This document shows positions 15,578 to 23,523 of a stretch of DNA of 26,372 nucleotides, one piece after another. Within the stretch, counting starts at the first letter, position 1. Each line of letters starts with the position of its first letter. The notes beneath the pieces were generated by a model. That model did not search any database. It had not been told where the DNA came from and was given only the letters and a program-made list of their open reading frames with translations. Position numbers and translations under genes: made by a program. Source of the stretch: Burkholderiales bacterium (GTDB lineage Bacteria; Pseudomonadota; Gammaproteobacteria; Burkholderiales; Burkholderiaceae); the NCBI GenBank assembly GCA_947371645.1, contig CANBQJ010000029.1, forward strand, positions 1-26,372, read 5' to 3'.

Positions 15578-18289
15578 TTGCAGTACAGCACCTACCGCTT
15601 CGACGCCTTCGAGCTTCGCCCTTTCGAGCGCGTGCTGTACCGCGACCGCCTGCCCACTTCGCTGGGCGCCCGCGCGGTGGATGTGCTGTCGGTGCTGGTG
15701 GCCGCCGATGGCCGCCTGGTGAGCAAGGCAGAACTCATGGACCGCGTCTGGCCTGGCCTGGTCGTCGAAGAAAACAACCTGCAGGTGCAGATCTCTGCGC
15801 TGCGCAAGCAACTGGGCGCCCAGGCGATCGCCACGGTGCCAGGGCGCGGCTACCGCTTCTGCCTGCCCGTGGTGGCCGAGTCGGATCAGGTGGACGGTCA
15901 AGGTGCCCCGGCGGGCAGCAAGGCCCGCAGCCCCGACGGCGCGGACGCCTCGGGCACGCGCGCCAGCGAGCGGGTCCATGTCCACACGGGCCGCCCGGGC
16001 GCGCTGCCCATCCCCAGCACCGCCTTGCTGGGTCGCGAAGTCGACCTGGCGGTGGTGCAGTCTCTGGGCCTGAGCCCGCTGCTGACGGTGGTCGGGCAAG
16101 CCGGCATCGGCAAGACGGCCTTCAGCCTCGCCCTGGCCCACCACTGGCGCCAAGTGCCCACAGAGGGCGCCGTCTGGGTGGACCTGGCCAGCGTCGCCGA
16201 CCCGGCCCTGGTGGTCAGCGTGGTGGCGCAGGCCACGGGCTTGAGCGCTGGCGGCGGCGACCCGGTGCGCGCCCTGGTCAACGACCTGTCAGGCCTGAAC
16301 CTGCTGCTGGTGCTGGACAACGCCGAGCATCTGCAGGAAACGGTGGCGCGCCTGGCCCAGGCCATCCTCAACGGGGCGCCGCGCGTCAGCCTGCTGGTCA
16401 CCAGCCAGATGCCCTTGCGGGTGGACGGCGAGCGCGTGCACCGCCTGGGGCCCTTGTCCCTGCCCGGGCCCGACGACGGCCCGCAAGAGACGCTCAGGCT
16501 GGGCGCCGTGGCCCTGTTCATCGACCAGGTGCAGGCCTTGCAGCGGCCTTTCGCGCTGGACGACGAGGCCCTGGCCTGCGTGGTGCGGCTGTGCCAGCGC
16601 CTGGACGGCGTGCCCCTGGCCATCAAGCTGGCGGCCTCTCGCGTGCCGGTGCTGGGCCTGCAAGGTGTCGAAGAACGCCTCAATGAGCGCTTCAAGCTGC
16701 TCCAAGGGCGTGCCGGCTCGGCGCCTTCTCGCCAGCAGACCTTGCTGGCTGCGCTGGACTGGAGCCACGAGCTGCTCACGTCCGAGGAGCGCACGGTGTT
16801 CCGCCGCCTGGCCGTGGTGGCCGGCAGCTTCAACATCGACCTGGCCCGCCAGCTGGCACGCGACATCGACCTGGACGAGTGGGCCGTGATCGACATCCTG
16901 GCCGCCCTGGTTGACCGCTCGCTGGTGATGGCCGAAGGCGGCGAGTGGTCGCGCTACCGGCTGCTCGACAGCATGCGCGACTACGCTGGCCTCAAGCTGG
17001 TCGAGTCCGGCGAGCTGCACGACACCAAGCGCCGCCATGCCCAGGCCATGGCCGACCTCATGGACCGTGCCTACGAGGCCTATTGGCAGGAAGCCGATGC
17101 ACCCTGGCTGTCGCACTACAGCGCCGACCTGGACAACGTGCGCATGGCCCTGGACTGGGCCACCCGCCACGACGAGGCCCTGGCCGTGCGCATGGTGGGG
17201 TCGGCCGGCCCGCTCTTCCTGCTGCTGGGCCTGGCGCCTGAATGCCGGCAACGCGCGCTGACCCTGCGCGGCGCGGCCGAGGCCAGCCATGCCTCGCCGG
17301 CCGTGGCCCGCTACTGGCTGGAGCTCAGCCGCCTGTACTGGGGCATGGGCGCGCGCGAGATGCACGACCTGTCGGACCGTGCGCTCACCTTGTACCGCCA
17401 GGCGCAGGACGCGCGGGGCACCTACATGGCCCTGCGCTGCCTGGCCGGCAGTGGCCTCTTGCCGCCCGAGCAGGCCTGGCAGGCGCTGTCGGAAATGGCC
17501 GCGCTGGAGCAGCCCGCGTGGCCCGTGCGCCTGTGCACCCAGCGCCACCTGGCAGAAATCAGCGTGCTCAAGACCGGTGAGCGCATGGCCGACGCCCGCC
17601 GCGTCTGCCAGACCTTGCTGGTGCGGGCTGAGTCCGCGGGCCTGTCGGGCGTGGTGTCGGCGGCGCTGAGCGACCTGGCGGGGGCCAGCCTGGCCATGGG
17701 CGACCTCGACACCGCGCTGGACACATGCCGCACCCTGCTGGCCCATGCCCGCTTGCGCCGCGACAACTTCGTGCTGCACGCGCAGGCCATCGTGGCCTGC
17801 GTCAGCATCGTCCGCCATGACCTGGCCGCCGCCCGCACGTCGATGCAGGAGTTCATTTGCGCCTCTGCCGCCCGCGACTGGGAGTGGCTGGGCCTCTACA
17901 CCCCGCTGCTGGCCCTGCTGGCGGCCCTGGAAGGCCGACTGGAAGCCGCCGCCCGCCTGATGGGCCATGCCCAGCTCACCGGTGGTGCCGCCGCCCACGA
18001 TGTGCTCACGGTCTACGCCAGCAGCCGGGCCCAGGCCCTGGTGCAAGACGCTTTCGAGCCCCACGTGCTGGCGCAGTTGCACGCGCTGGGCCGGGGCATG
18101 GCCCCCGAGACCGTGGCCGCCTGGGCGCTGGGCCACCCGGTGCCGCAGCCACCGCCCCGGGCGCGCAGCGTGTCGCCATCGAGCGCGGCGCCCGGCGCCC
18201 TGGCCCCCGCCGGCGACACCGACCTCATCCCTGTGAGCCGGTGGATGGCACCCGTGCCCCGGCCGCGCGGCCCAGGCCAAGCCGACTGA
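15578..18289 (+). CDS. Winged-helix regulator with NTPase and helical repeats
   Basis: A 903-aa cytoplasmic transcription factor of the wHTH-ATPase class (STAND-like). Residues about 1-100 form an OmpR/CadC-type winged helix (FDAFELRPFERVLYRD, VVEENNLQVQISALRKQLG, and the wing motif VPGRGYRF). Residues about 145-400 form an NB-ARC-like NTPase: Walker A GQAGIGKT (173-180), Walker B LLLVLDNAEH, and GVPLAIKLAASR. A second helical/winged region (TLLAALDWSHELLTSEERTVFRRLAV) and TPR-like helices follow to the C-terminus. The start is TTG 15578, with AGGA about 10 nt upstream; there is no ATG alternative near the winged helix. No transmembrane segment or receiver domain is seen, so the signal is probably a ligand or protein sensed by the C-terminal repeats. 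It lies 26 bp upstream of the cyclase-ATPase gene, likely co-transcribed. Confidence 0.88.
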   Translation: MQYSTYRFDAFELRPFERVLYRDRLPTSLGARAVDVLSVLVAADGRLVSKAELMDRVWPGLVVEENNLQVQISALRKQLGAQAIATVPGRGYRFCLPVVAESDQVDGQGAPAGSKARSPDGADASGTRASERVHVHTGRPGALPIPSTALLGREVDLAVVQSLGLSPLLTVVGQAGIGKTAFSLALAHHWRQVPTEGAVWVDLASVADPALVVSVVAQATGLSAGGGDPVRALVNDLSGLNLLLVLDNAEHLQETVARLAQAILNGAPRVSLLVTSQMPLRVDGERVHRLGPLSLPGPDDGPQETLRLGAVALFIDQVQALQRPFALDDEALACVVRLCQRLDGVPLAIKLAASRVPVLGLQGVEERLNERFKLLQGRAGSAPSRQQTLLAALDWSHELLTSEERTVFRRLAVVAGSFNIDLARQLARDIDLDEWAVIDILAALVDRSLVMAEGGEWSRYRLLDSMRDYAGLKLVESGELHDTKRRHAQAMADLMDRAYEAYWQEADAPWLSHYSADLDNVRMALDWATRHDEALAVRMVGSAGPLFLLLGLAPECRQRALTLRGAAEASHASPAVARYWLELSRLYWGMGAREMHDLSDRALTLYRQAQDARGTYMALRCLAGSGLLPPEQAWQALSEMAALEQPAWPVRLCTQRHLAEISVLKTGERMADARRVCQTLLVRAESAGLSGVVSAALSDLAGASLAMGDLDTALDTCRTLLAHARLRRDNFVLHAQAIVACVSIVRHDLAAARTSMQEFICASAARDWEWLGLYTPLLALLAALEGRLEAAARLMGHAQLTGGAAAHDVLTVYASSRAQALVQDAFEPHVLAQLHALGRGMAPETVAAWALGHPVPQPPPRARSVSPSSAAPGALAPAGDTDLIPVSRWMAPVPRPRGPGQAD

Positions 18290-18315
18290 CCGACTGAGCC
18301 ACAGCCGGCCCCACC

Positions 18316-21300
18316 TTGACCCACACCGTGTCGGCCCCGCCACCTCTTCCCCCCCATCCGCCCTTGCCGCCCATGGGCATGTGGCTGGCGTCGGTGGGCC
18401 TGTCGGCGCTGGAGCCCGTCTTGCGCGCCCAGGGCATCGCCGAGGACATCCTCCCCAGCCTCACCGATGCCGAACTGGCCGACATCGGCCTCACCCTGGG
18501 TGACCGCAAACGCCTGCGCCTGGCGCTGGATGCCAGCTTGCACAACGGCCACACCACGGCAGCGTCGGGCTTGCCCAGCGAAGGCGACCTGCGCCAGCTC
18601 ACCATCCTGTTTTGCGACCTGGTGGACGCCACCGCGTGGTGCGAGCGCCTGCCGCCCGAGTGGTGGCGCCAGCTGGTGCTGCGCTACCAGCACACGGTGG
18701 CCGAGGTGGTGCAAACCTGGGGCGGGCGCATCGCGCAGTACCTGGGGGACGGTGTGCTGGTGTACTTCGGCCACCCGCAGGCCCTCGAAGACGCCGCCTT
18801 GCGCGCCACCCATGCCGCCTGGGCCATGCGCCAGGCCGTGGCCGCCATCGACCTGCAGGCCTTGCTGCCCGTGCAGGCCTCAGGCCTGGCCTGGCCCTCG
18901 CTGGACGTGCGCATCGGCGTGGACACCGGCCGCGTGGTGGTGGGCGACGTGGGCGCCGGCCCGCACCGAGAACACCTGGCCCTGGGTGACGCCCCGAACA
19001 TCGCCGCACGCCTGCAGGCCCTGGCCGCGCCGGGCGAGCTGCTCATCAGCGAAGCGACCCGCCGCCTGAGCGCCGGGCATTTCGTCTACGGCGACCACGG
19101 GGTGCACCCGCTCAAAGGGGTGCGCCGGCCCCGGCAGGTCTGGCGCGTGCTGGGCCCCGCAGCCGTGCCCAGCCACTTTCAGGCGCGCACGGATGGCGCG
19201 GCACAGGCGCCGCTGGTGGGCCGCGGCGCCGCACTGGCCTGGCTGGACGCGGCCTGGCAACGTGCGCGTGAAGGCCAGGGCGGGGTGCTGCTGGTGGCGG
19301 GCGAGGCCGGCATGGGCAAGTCTCGGCTGGTGTCGTCGTGGTGCGCGCAGGCGGTGCAGCCCATGCTGCTGCAGTGCACAGCCCTGCGTGCCCACGTGGC
19401 CTTCCACCCTCTGGTCGACGGCCTGCAGCGCGCTTTGCGCACGCCCCATCCCGACGGCAGCTTCAGCCCGCATGCCCCCCACAACAGCCACCCCCCCGAT
19501 TGGCCGCGGCTCAAGCACCTGGTGTGTGAGCAGGCCGGCCTGACGGCCCAGCAGGCGCGCTCGCTGGGTGAGTTGCTGGGCTGGCCACCCGAAAGCGGGC
19601 AGGCCGGTGCGTCCATGGCCCACGAGCGCGAGCGCCAACAGGCCCAAGCCCTGGCCGCATGGGTGCTGGCACCCGCCCGCCGCGCCCCCGCGCTGATCTG
19701 GGTCGAAGACATCCATTGGGCCGACCCGGCCACCCTGCAGTGGCTGCAAGAGCTGACGCAGCAGGTGCAGGACTGGCCCGTGCTGCTGGTGTGCACCCAC
19801 CGCCCTGAACTCGCCTTGCGCCAGGCCCTGGCAGGGCAGGACCATGTGGCCCGCTTCAGGCTGGAAGGGCTGGAGCGGGGTGACGCGGCGGCCCTGGTCG
19901 ACGCGGTGGTGGCCTCGGTGCGCAGTGCCGAGGAGGGCGCCCAGCCCGGTGCGGCCGATGCGGCGTCCGGCGCCTGGTCGCCTGCCTGGACGCAGGCCGT
20001 TGTTGCCCGCACGGACGGCGTCCCCTTGTTCGTGGAAGAGCTGACGCGTGCGTGGCTGGAGCAGCTGATGGCGCACCAGGCGGCCCAGCCCGACTCGCCC
20101 CGGCTGGAGCCCGACCGCCACCTGGCGCCAATGGGCCTGCCCCTCACCCTGCGCGACACCCTCAGCGCGCGCCTGGACCGTCACCCCGGCGCGCGCACCC
20201 TGGCTCAGGTGGGCGCCGTGCTGGGACGCGACTTCGACTTGCACACGCTGCGCAGCGTGGCCGGCCTGCCTGAGCCCAGCTGGGACACCGCTCTGGCGGC
20301 CTTGCAAGCCAGCGGCCTGGCCGCGCCGCTGGGCGAAGACGCGCGCTGGTCTTTCAAGCACGCGCTGGTGCAGGACACGGCGTACGACACCCTCACCACC
20401 GAGCGGCGCCAGGCCCTGCATGCGGCCGTGCTGCATGTGTTGTCGGCATCGGCCCACCCGGCCGACGTGCTGGCCCGCCATGCCTGGGGTGCCGGCCTGC
20501 CCGACCAGGCGGCAAGGCACTGGCATGAGGCGGGCGAACAGGCCCTGGCCCGCCTTGCCCTGCACGAGGCCCAGGCCCACCTGGGCAATGCCCTGCAGGC
20601 CCTGTCCAGCCTGCCCGAAAGCCTGGCCCGCGACACGCTGGAGCTGCCCGTGCAGGCCCTGCGCGGCGCCGTGCACATGCTGGTGCAAGGGTGGGCGGCG
20701 CCCGAAGTGGCCCCTGCTTTTGCCCGTGCCCGTGACCTGGCCGACCGCAGCGATGCCCGCGACGGCCTGAGCTGGCCGCTGTGGGGCATGGCCGTGTGCG
20801 ACCTGGTGCGCGGCGACGTCCGTCAGGCCAGGCAGACGGGCGAGCACCTGCAGGCTGTGGCGCGCCAGGGCGGGCAACGCCGCGCCCACCTGGTCAGCGA
20901 CATCGTGCAGGTGCAGCTGAGCTTCTACAGCGGCGACTGGGCGGCACTGCCCAGTTGGCACCAGCGCCTGGAAGACCACTACCAGGACCCGCAGGACCGG
21001 GAACTCATCGCCTACTACACCACCGACCTGCGGCTGGCGTCGAGGGTGCACGCGCTGCACACCGACTGGCTGTGCGGCCGCTGTGGCAGCGTCGACGACC
21101 TGGTCACCCGCTTGCACACGCTGGACACCGAAGCGCAGGCGCTGCAGCACGCGTATTCGCTGGCCTGGATGCGTGCCTGGGGCAGCATGGCCTGCCTGTA
21201 CGCTGGCGACGCCCATCACCTGCGCACCTGGGCCGCCAGCAGCCTGGAGATGGCGCGCCGCCATGGCTTTGCCTACGTGGCCGGCATGGCCGAGTTCCAG

Positions 21301-21735
21301 CTGGGCTGGTGCGACTCCGAACTGGGCGACGCGCAGGCCGGCTTGCAGCGCATGCAGCAGGGGCTGGCGGCTTTCGAGCAAACCGGGGCAGGCATCGTGA
21401 TGCCCTGCTTCCTCACCATCCTGGCGCACAGCGCACTCAAGGCCGGGGCTTCAGGCGGCAGCGTGCTGCCCTGGCTGCAACGCGCCCAGGCGCTGATGGC
21501 CCGCGGCGGCGAGACCTGGTACGCGGCCGAGACCTGGCGCGTGCTGGCGCTGGCCTGCTCGGACCCTCACATGCCGGATGCGGCCCAGGCCCGCTGGGCG
21601 CTGGACCAGGCCGAGGTCTGCGCGCGAGCACAAGGCGCGCAGCCCTGGTTGCGCCGCATCGAGGCCACGCGCCAGTCTCCGGCCCAGGCCTTGTTCAGCG
21701 GGCGTCAGCCACCGCTGCGTTGGTGCCGCTCATGA
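18316..21735 (+). CDS. SAM domain - class III nucleotide cyclase - AAA ATPase - TPR protein
   Basis: A 1139-aa predicted cytoplasmic signalling enzyme. Residues about 20-75 form a SAM domain (MWLASVGLSALEPVLRAQGI...LTLGDRKRLRLAL). Residues about 95-275 form a class III cyclase: metal-binding Asp in TILFCDLVDAT, second metal Asp in YLGDGVLVYFG, and the transition-state Asn/Arg in GDAPNIAARLQ, so it appears catalytically competent. The usual adenine-selecting Lys position carries Gln (IAQYLGDG), as I recall for this SAM/ATPase subgroup. Residues about 295-560 hold a STAND-type ATPase: Walker A GEAGMGKS (329-336), Walker B LIWVEDIHWAD. The rest is TPR-like. Starts TTG 18316 (used) or ATG 18373 just before the SAM domain; neither has a clear Shine-Dalgarno. 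The 3' end overlaps the convergent oxidoreductase gene by 41 bp. Whether the product is cAMP is inference. Confidence 0.88.
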   Translation: MTHTVSAPPPLPPHPPLPPMGMWLASVGLSALEPVLRAQGIAEDILPSLTDAELADIGLTLGDRKRLRLALDASLHNGHTTAASGLPSEGDLRQLTILFCDLVDATAWCERLPPEWWRQLVLRYQHTVAEVVQTWGGRIAQYLGDGVLVYFGHPQALEDAALRATHAAWAMRQAVAAIDLQALLPVQASGLAWPSLDVRIGVDTGRVVVGDVGAGPHREHLALGDAPNIAARLQALAAPGELLISEATRRLSAGHFVYGDHGVHPLKGVRRPRQVWRVLGPAAVPSHFQARTDGAAQAPLVGRGAALAWLDAAWQRAREGQGGVLLVAGEAGMGKSRLVSSWCAQAVQPMLLQCTALRAHVAFHPLVDGLQRALRTPHPDGSFSPHAPHNSHPPDWPRLKHLVCEQAGLTAQQARSLGELLGWPPESGQAGASMAHERERQQAQALAAWVLAPARRAPALIWVEDIHWADPATLQWLQELTQQVQDWPVLLVCTHRPELALRQALAGQDHVARFRLEGLERGDAAALVDAVVASVRSAEEGAQPGAADAASGAWSPAWTQAVVARTDGVPLFVEELTRAWLEQLMAHQAAQPDSPRLEPDRHLAPMGLPLTLRDTLSARLDRHPGARTLAQVGAVLGRDFDLHTLRSVAGLPEPSWDTALAALQASGLAAPLGEDARWSFKHALVQDTAYDTLTTERRQALHAAVLHVLSASAHPADVLARHAWGAGLPDQAARHWHEAGEQALARLALHEAQAHLGNALQALSSLPESLARDTLELPVQALRGAVHMLVQGWAAPEVAPAFARARDLADRSDARDGLSWPLWGMAVCDLVRGDVRQARQTGEHLQAVARQGGQRRAHLVSDIVQVQLSFYSGDWAALPSWHQRLEDHYQDPQDRELIAYYTTDLRLASRVHALHTDWLCGRCGSVDDLVTRLHTLDTEAQALQHAYSLAWMRAWGSMACLYAGDAHHLRTWAASSLEMARRHGFAYVAGMAEFQLGWCDSELGDAQAGLQRMQQGLAAFEQTGAGIVMPCFLTILAHSALKAGASGGSVLPWLQRAQALMARGGETWYAAETWRVLALACSDPHMPDAAQARWALDQAEVCARAQGAQPWLRRIEATRQSPAQALFSGRQPPLRWCRS

Positions 21736-22933
21736 TGCGCGCCATGTGCTCAGGTGAGAAGAACGCCGCTGGCGTCACCGTCTGCCCAAACAAGCCGTAG
21801 TAGTCGTCGATCACCGCTGGCTGGCTGGCCATGGCGACAAACAGCGCGGCCACCTCGGGCGGCGTCGGGGCCAGGCGGGCCATCTCTTGCGCAAAGCCCT
21901 TGAGCGGCACGGACACCGCATCCCGCAGGCCCTGGAAGCGCGCCGTCTGGGCGTCCAGCGCCGCGTCGTCGCCATCCAGCCCGGCGTGCACGAGGGTGGC
22001 CAGGGTCTCGGCATCGCGCAGGGCGCAGGTGATGCCGGCCGCGGTGATCGGGTCCAGCGTCAGGCCCGCATCGCCCACCAGTGCCCAGCCGGGGCCAGCC
22101 GGTTCACGGCAGAAGGTGCCGATGGCGCCGCCCATCCAGTCTTCACAGCGCTCCCCTTGTGCCACGGCGTTGGCCAGGTCGGGGGCGAGTTCACGCAAGG
22201 TGGCCAGCACGTGCGCGTGCATGTCGGTGCGGGCAGGGCGCGGCGCGCGTGCCGGCTGCATCATGCCCACCAGGGTTTGGCCTTCGTTGGTGGCCCAGGC
22301 GTAGAACATGCGTTCTGGCCGGGCGTAGAAGGCCACCTCTGGCAAGGGCACGCCGGTGAAGTAGGCGTACATGTTGAACGAGCCGTCGTCCTTGTCGAAG
22401 GCGTCGTACACGGCGGCGCCCACGGCATCGGCCACGCGGGACTGCGAGCCATCGGCGCCGATCACCACGCGCGCATCGGCCTGCCAGCTCCGGCCATCGT
22501 CCAGTTGGGCGTCGATGCCGCACACGCGGTCAGCGGCATCCCGCCTCAGGGCCTGCACGCTCACGCCTTCGCGCAACTCGGCGCCCGCGTCCAGCGCGGC
22601 CTGCAGCAGCACCTGGTCCAGCGCATAGCGGCGCGGCGCCAGGGCGGCGTGGGCCTCGGTGGCAGGCGGCTTGCCCCGCAGCACCAGTTCGCCCATGTCC
22701 AGCTTGAAATCATGCAGCAGCGGGCAGCCGGTGGCCACCACTGCGTCCAGCAGCCCCCAGCGGGCCAGCAGGTCGGTGCCCGCGTGCCAGATGAGGTGGG
22801 TGGACAGCCGCTTGTCGCTGGGGAAGCGGGCCTGATCGATCAGCAGCACGCGGCGGCCTGATCGGGCCAGCAAGAGGGCGGTGGCCGCACCCGCACAGCG
22901 GGCACCGACCACGATGGCATCGTAGGCAGGCAT
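21695..22933 (-). CDS. FAD-dependent oxidoreductase (PHBH / geranylgeranyl-reductase-like)
   Basis: A 412-aa flavoprotein of the group usually named NAD(P)/FAD-dependent oxidoreductase. The N-terminal FAD-binding Rossmann motif is YDAIVVGARCAGAATALLLA, with the GxRCxG variant typical of this subgroup. The second FAD motif is GDAGLTLDPITAAGI (about 290-305), and the middle DG motif is VVIGADGSQSRVADAVG. Length and domain order fit class A flavin monooxygenases or reductases; the substrate cannot be told. ATG 22933 was chosen because it directly precedes the FAD motif; a start 11 codons upstream (22966) is possible. A palindrome overlaps the chosen start (listed separately). The gene is convergent with and overlaps the cyclase gene, so it is probably a separate unit. 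Confidence 0.87.
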   Translation of the reverse strand: MPAYDAIVVGARCAGAATALLLARSGRRVLLIDQARFPSDKRLSTHLIWHAGTDLLARWGLLDAVVATGCPLLHDFKLDMGELVLRGKPPATEAHAALAPRRYALDQVLLQAALDAGAELREGVSVQALRRDAADRVCGIDAQLDDGRSWQADARVVIGADGSQSRVADAVGAAVYDAFDKDDGSFNMYAYFTGVPLPEVAFYARPERMFYAWATNEGQTLVGMMQPARAPRPARTDMHAHVLATLRELAPDLANAVAQGERCEDWMGGAIGTFCREPAGPGWALVGDAGLTLDPITAAGITCALRDAETLATLVHAGLDGDDAALDAQTARFQGLRDAVSVPLKGFAQEMARLAPTPPEVAALFVAMASQPAVIDDYYGLFGQTVTPAAFFSPEHMARIMSGTNAAVADAR

Positions 22934-22952
22934 GTTCTCAACATCGTGAACA
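22933..22952. promoter_or_regulatory. Operator-like palindrome at the oxidoreductase start
   Basis: TGTTCTC (22933-22939), 6-bp spacer, GTGAACA (22946-22952): 6 of 7 positions are symmetric. It ends on the first base of the oxidoreductase start codon, where a bound repressor would block transcription. No regulator gene of a matching family is adjacent, so this is tentative. Confidence 0.35.
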
Positions 22953-23162
22953 AGTTGTAAACACATGCTAACAAAGCCCTGGCCGCGCCGATACCGCTTC
23001 GTTCACGCGACAAGCCCGTCACCCGGGGGATCGGACGCCTTGACGTCATTTTGAACTCAAAGGCGTGCACAGCGCACGGCCAGGGGCTGCCCGTGTGCGC
23101 TGGCCTGCGCGCGTCGCGGCGCTTGGTGGCAAGCTGACTTCACTCGGCGACCAGGAGACCAC
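22953..23162. other. Divergent intergenic region
   Basis: 210 bp between the oxidoreductase and the flagellar-rod-like gene. It must contain promoters in both directions. A perfect TGACGTCA palindrome lies at 23041-23048. I see no sigma-28 or sigma-54 promoter pattern in front of the rod-like gene. Confidence 0.4.
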
Positions 23163-23462
23163 ATGAGCGCCATCTCATCCATTGCAGTATCGGGTGTGCA
23201 GGCCGCGTCCACGCGCATCGACGTGGCGGCCCACAACGTGGCCAACGCCCAGACGCCAGGTTTTCACCGCAAGCAGGTGCACCAGCACAGCCAGGAAACG
23301 GCCGGCGTGGTCAGCTCGGTGGGGCAGGCTCAGGAAGTGGGCCCCGACCTGGCCGCCGACCTGATCGAGCAGAAATCTGCCAGCTACCAGTTCAAGGCCA
23401 ACCTGAAGACCATCCAGACGCAGGATCAGATGATGGGCAGCCTGCTGGACCTCAAGGCCTGA
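23163..23462 (+). CDS. Orphan mini flagellar basal-body-rod-like protein
   Basis: A 99-aa protein made of the two conserved ends of flagellar rod/hook proteins and almost nothing between. The N-terminus (ISSIAVSGVQAASTRIDVAA followed by HNVANAQTPGFHRKQV) matches the Flg_bb_rod motif of FlgB/FlgC/FlgG. The C-terminus (SYQFKANLKTIQTQDQMMGS followed by LLDLKA) matches the Flg_bbr_C helix. FlgC is usually about 135 aa, so the middle beta-region is lacking. A good Shine-Dalgarno AGGAG lies 6 nt before the ATG. No other flagellar gene is in the window; neighbours are an oxidoreductase and dinB. It may be a true accessory rod subunit or a degenerate relative with another use. Confidence 0.85.
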   Translation: MSAISSIAVSGVQAASTRIDVAAHNVANAQTPGFHRKQVHQHSQETAGVVSSVGQAQEVGPDLAADLIEQKSASYQFKANLKTIQTQDQMMGSLLDLKA

Positions 23463-23497
23463 ACGCACCAGGCCAGCAGGCCCTGGCCGCCACGTTG

Positions 23498-23503
23498 GAC
23501 AAT
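23498..23503 (+). promoter_or_regulatory. Possible -10 box for dinB
   Basis: GACAAT lies 20 nt before the GTG start of dinB, in the 61-bp gap after the rod-like gene. No clear -35 and no LexA box are visible here. Weak support only. Confidence 0.2.
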
Positions 23504-23523
23504 GTGCCCATCGCCACCCGCGC

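Noticed and set aside
16289..18343. Long minus-strand frame opposite the wHTH-ATPase gene, and a similar one at 18880-21429
   Set aside because: Both are antisense to genes with intact catalytic motifs, have low-information composition and no family motif.
23041..23048. TGACGTCA palindrome, also inside GTGACGTCAC at 25052-25061, as a shared operator
   Set aside because: Two copies of an 8-mer in 26 kb are not much above chance, and one overlaps a stop codon; no regulator is linked to it.
23100..23162. Sigma-28 or sigma-54 promoter for the rod-like gene
   Set aside because: No GCCGATAA-like or GG-N10-GC pattern with acceptable match.
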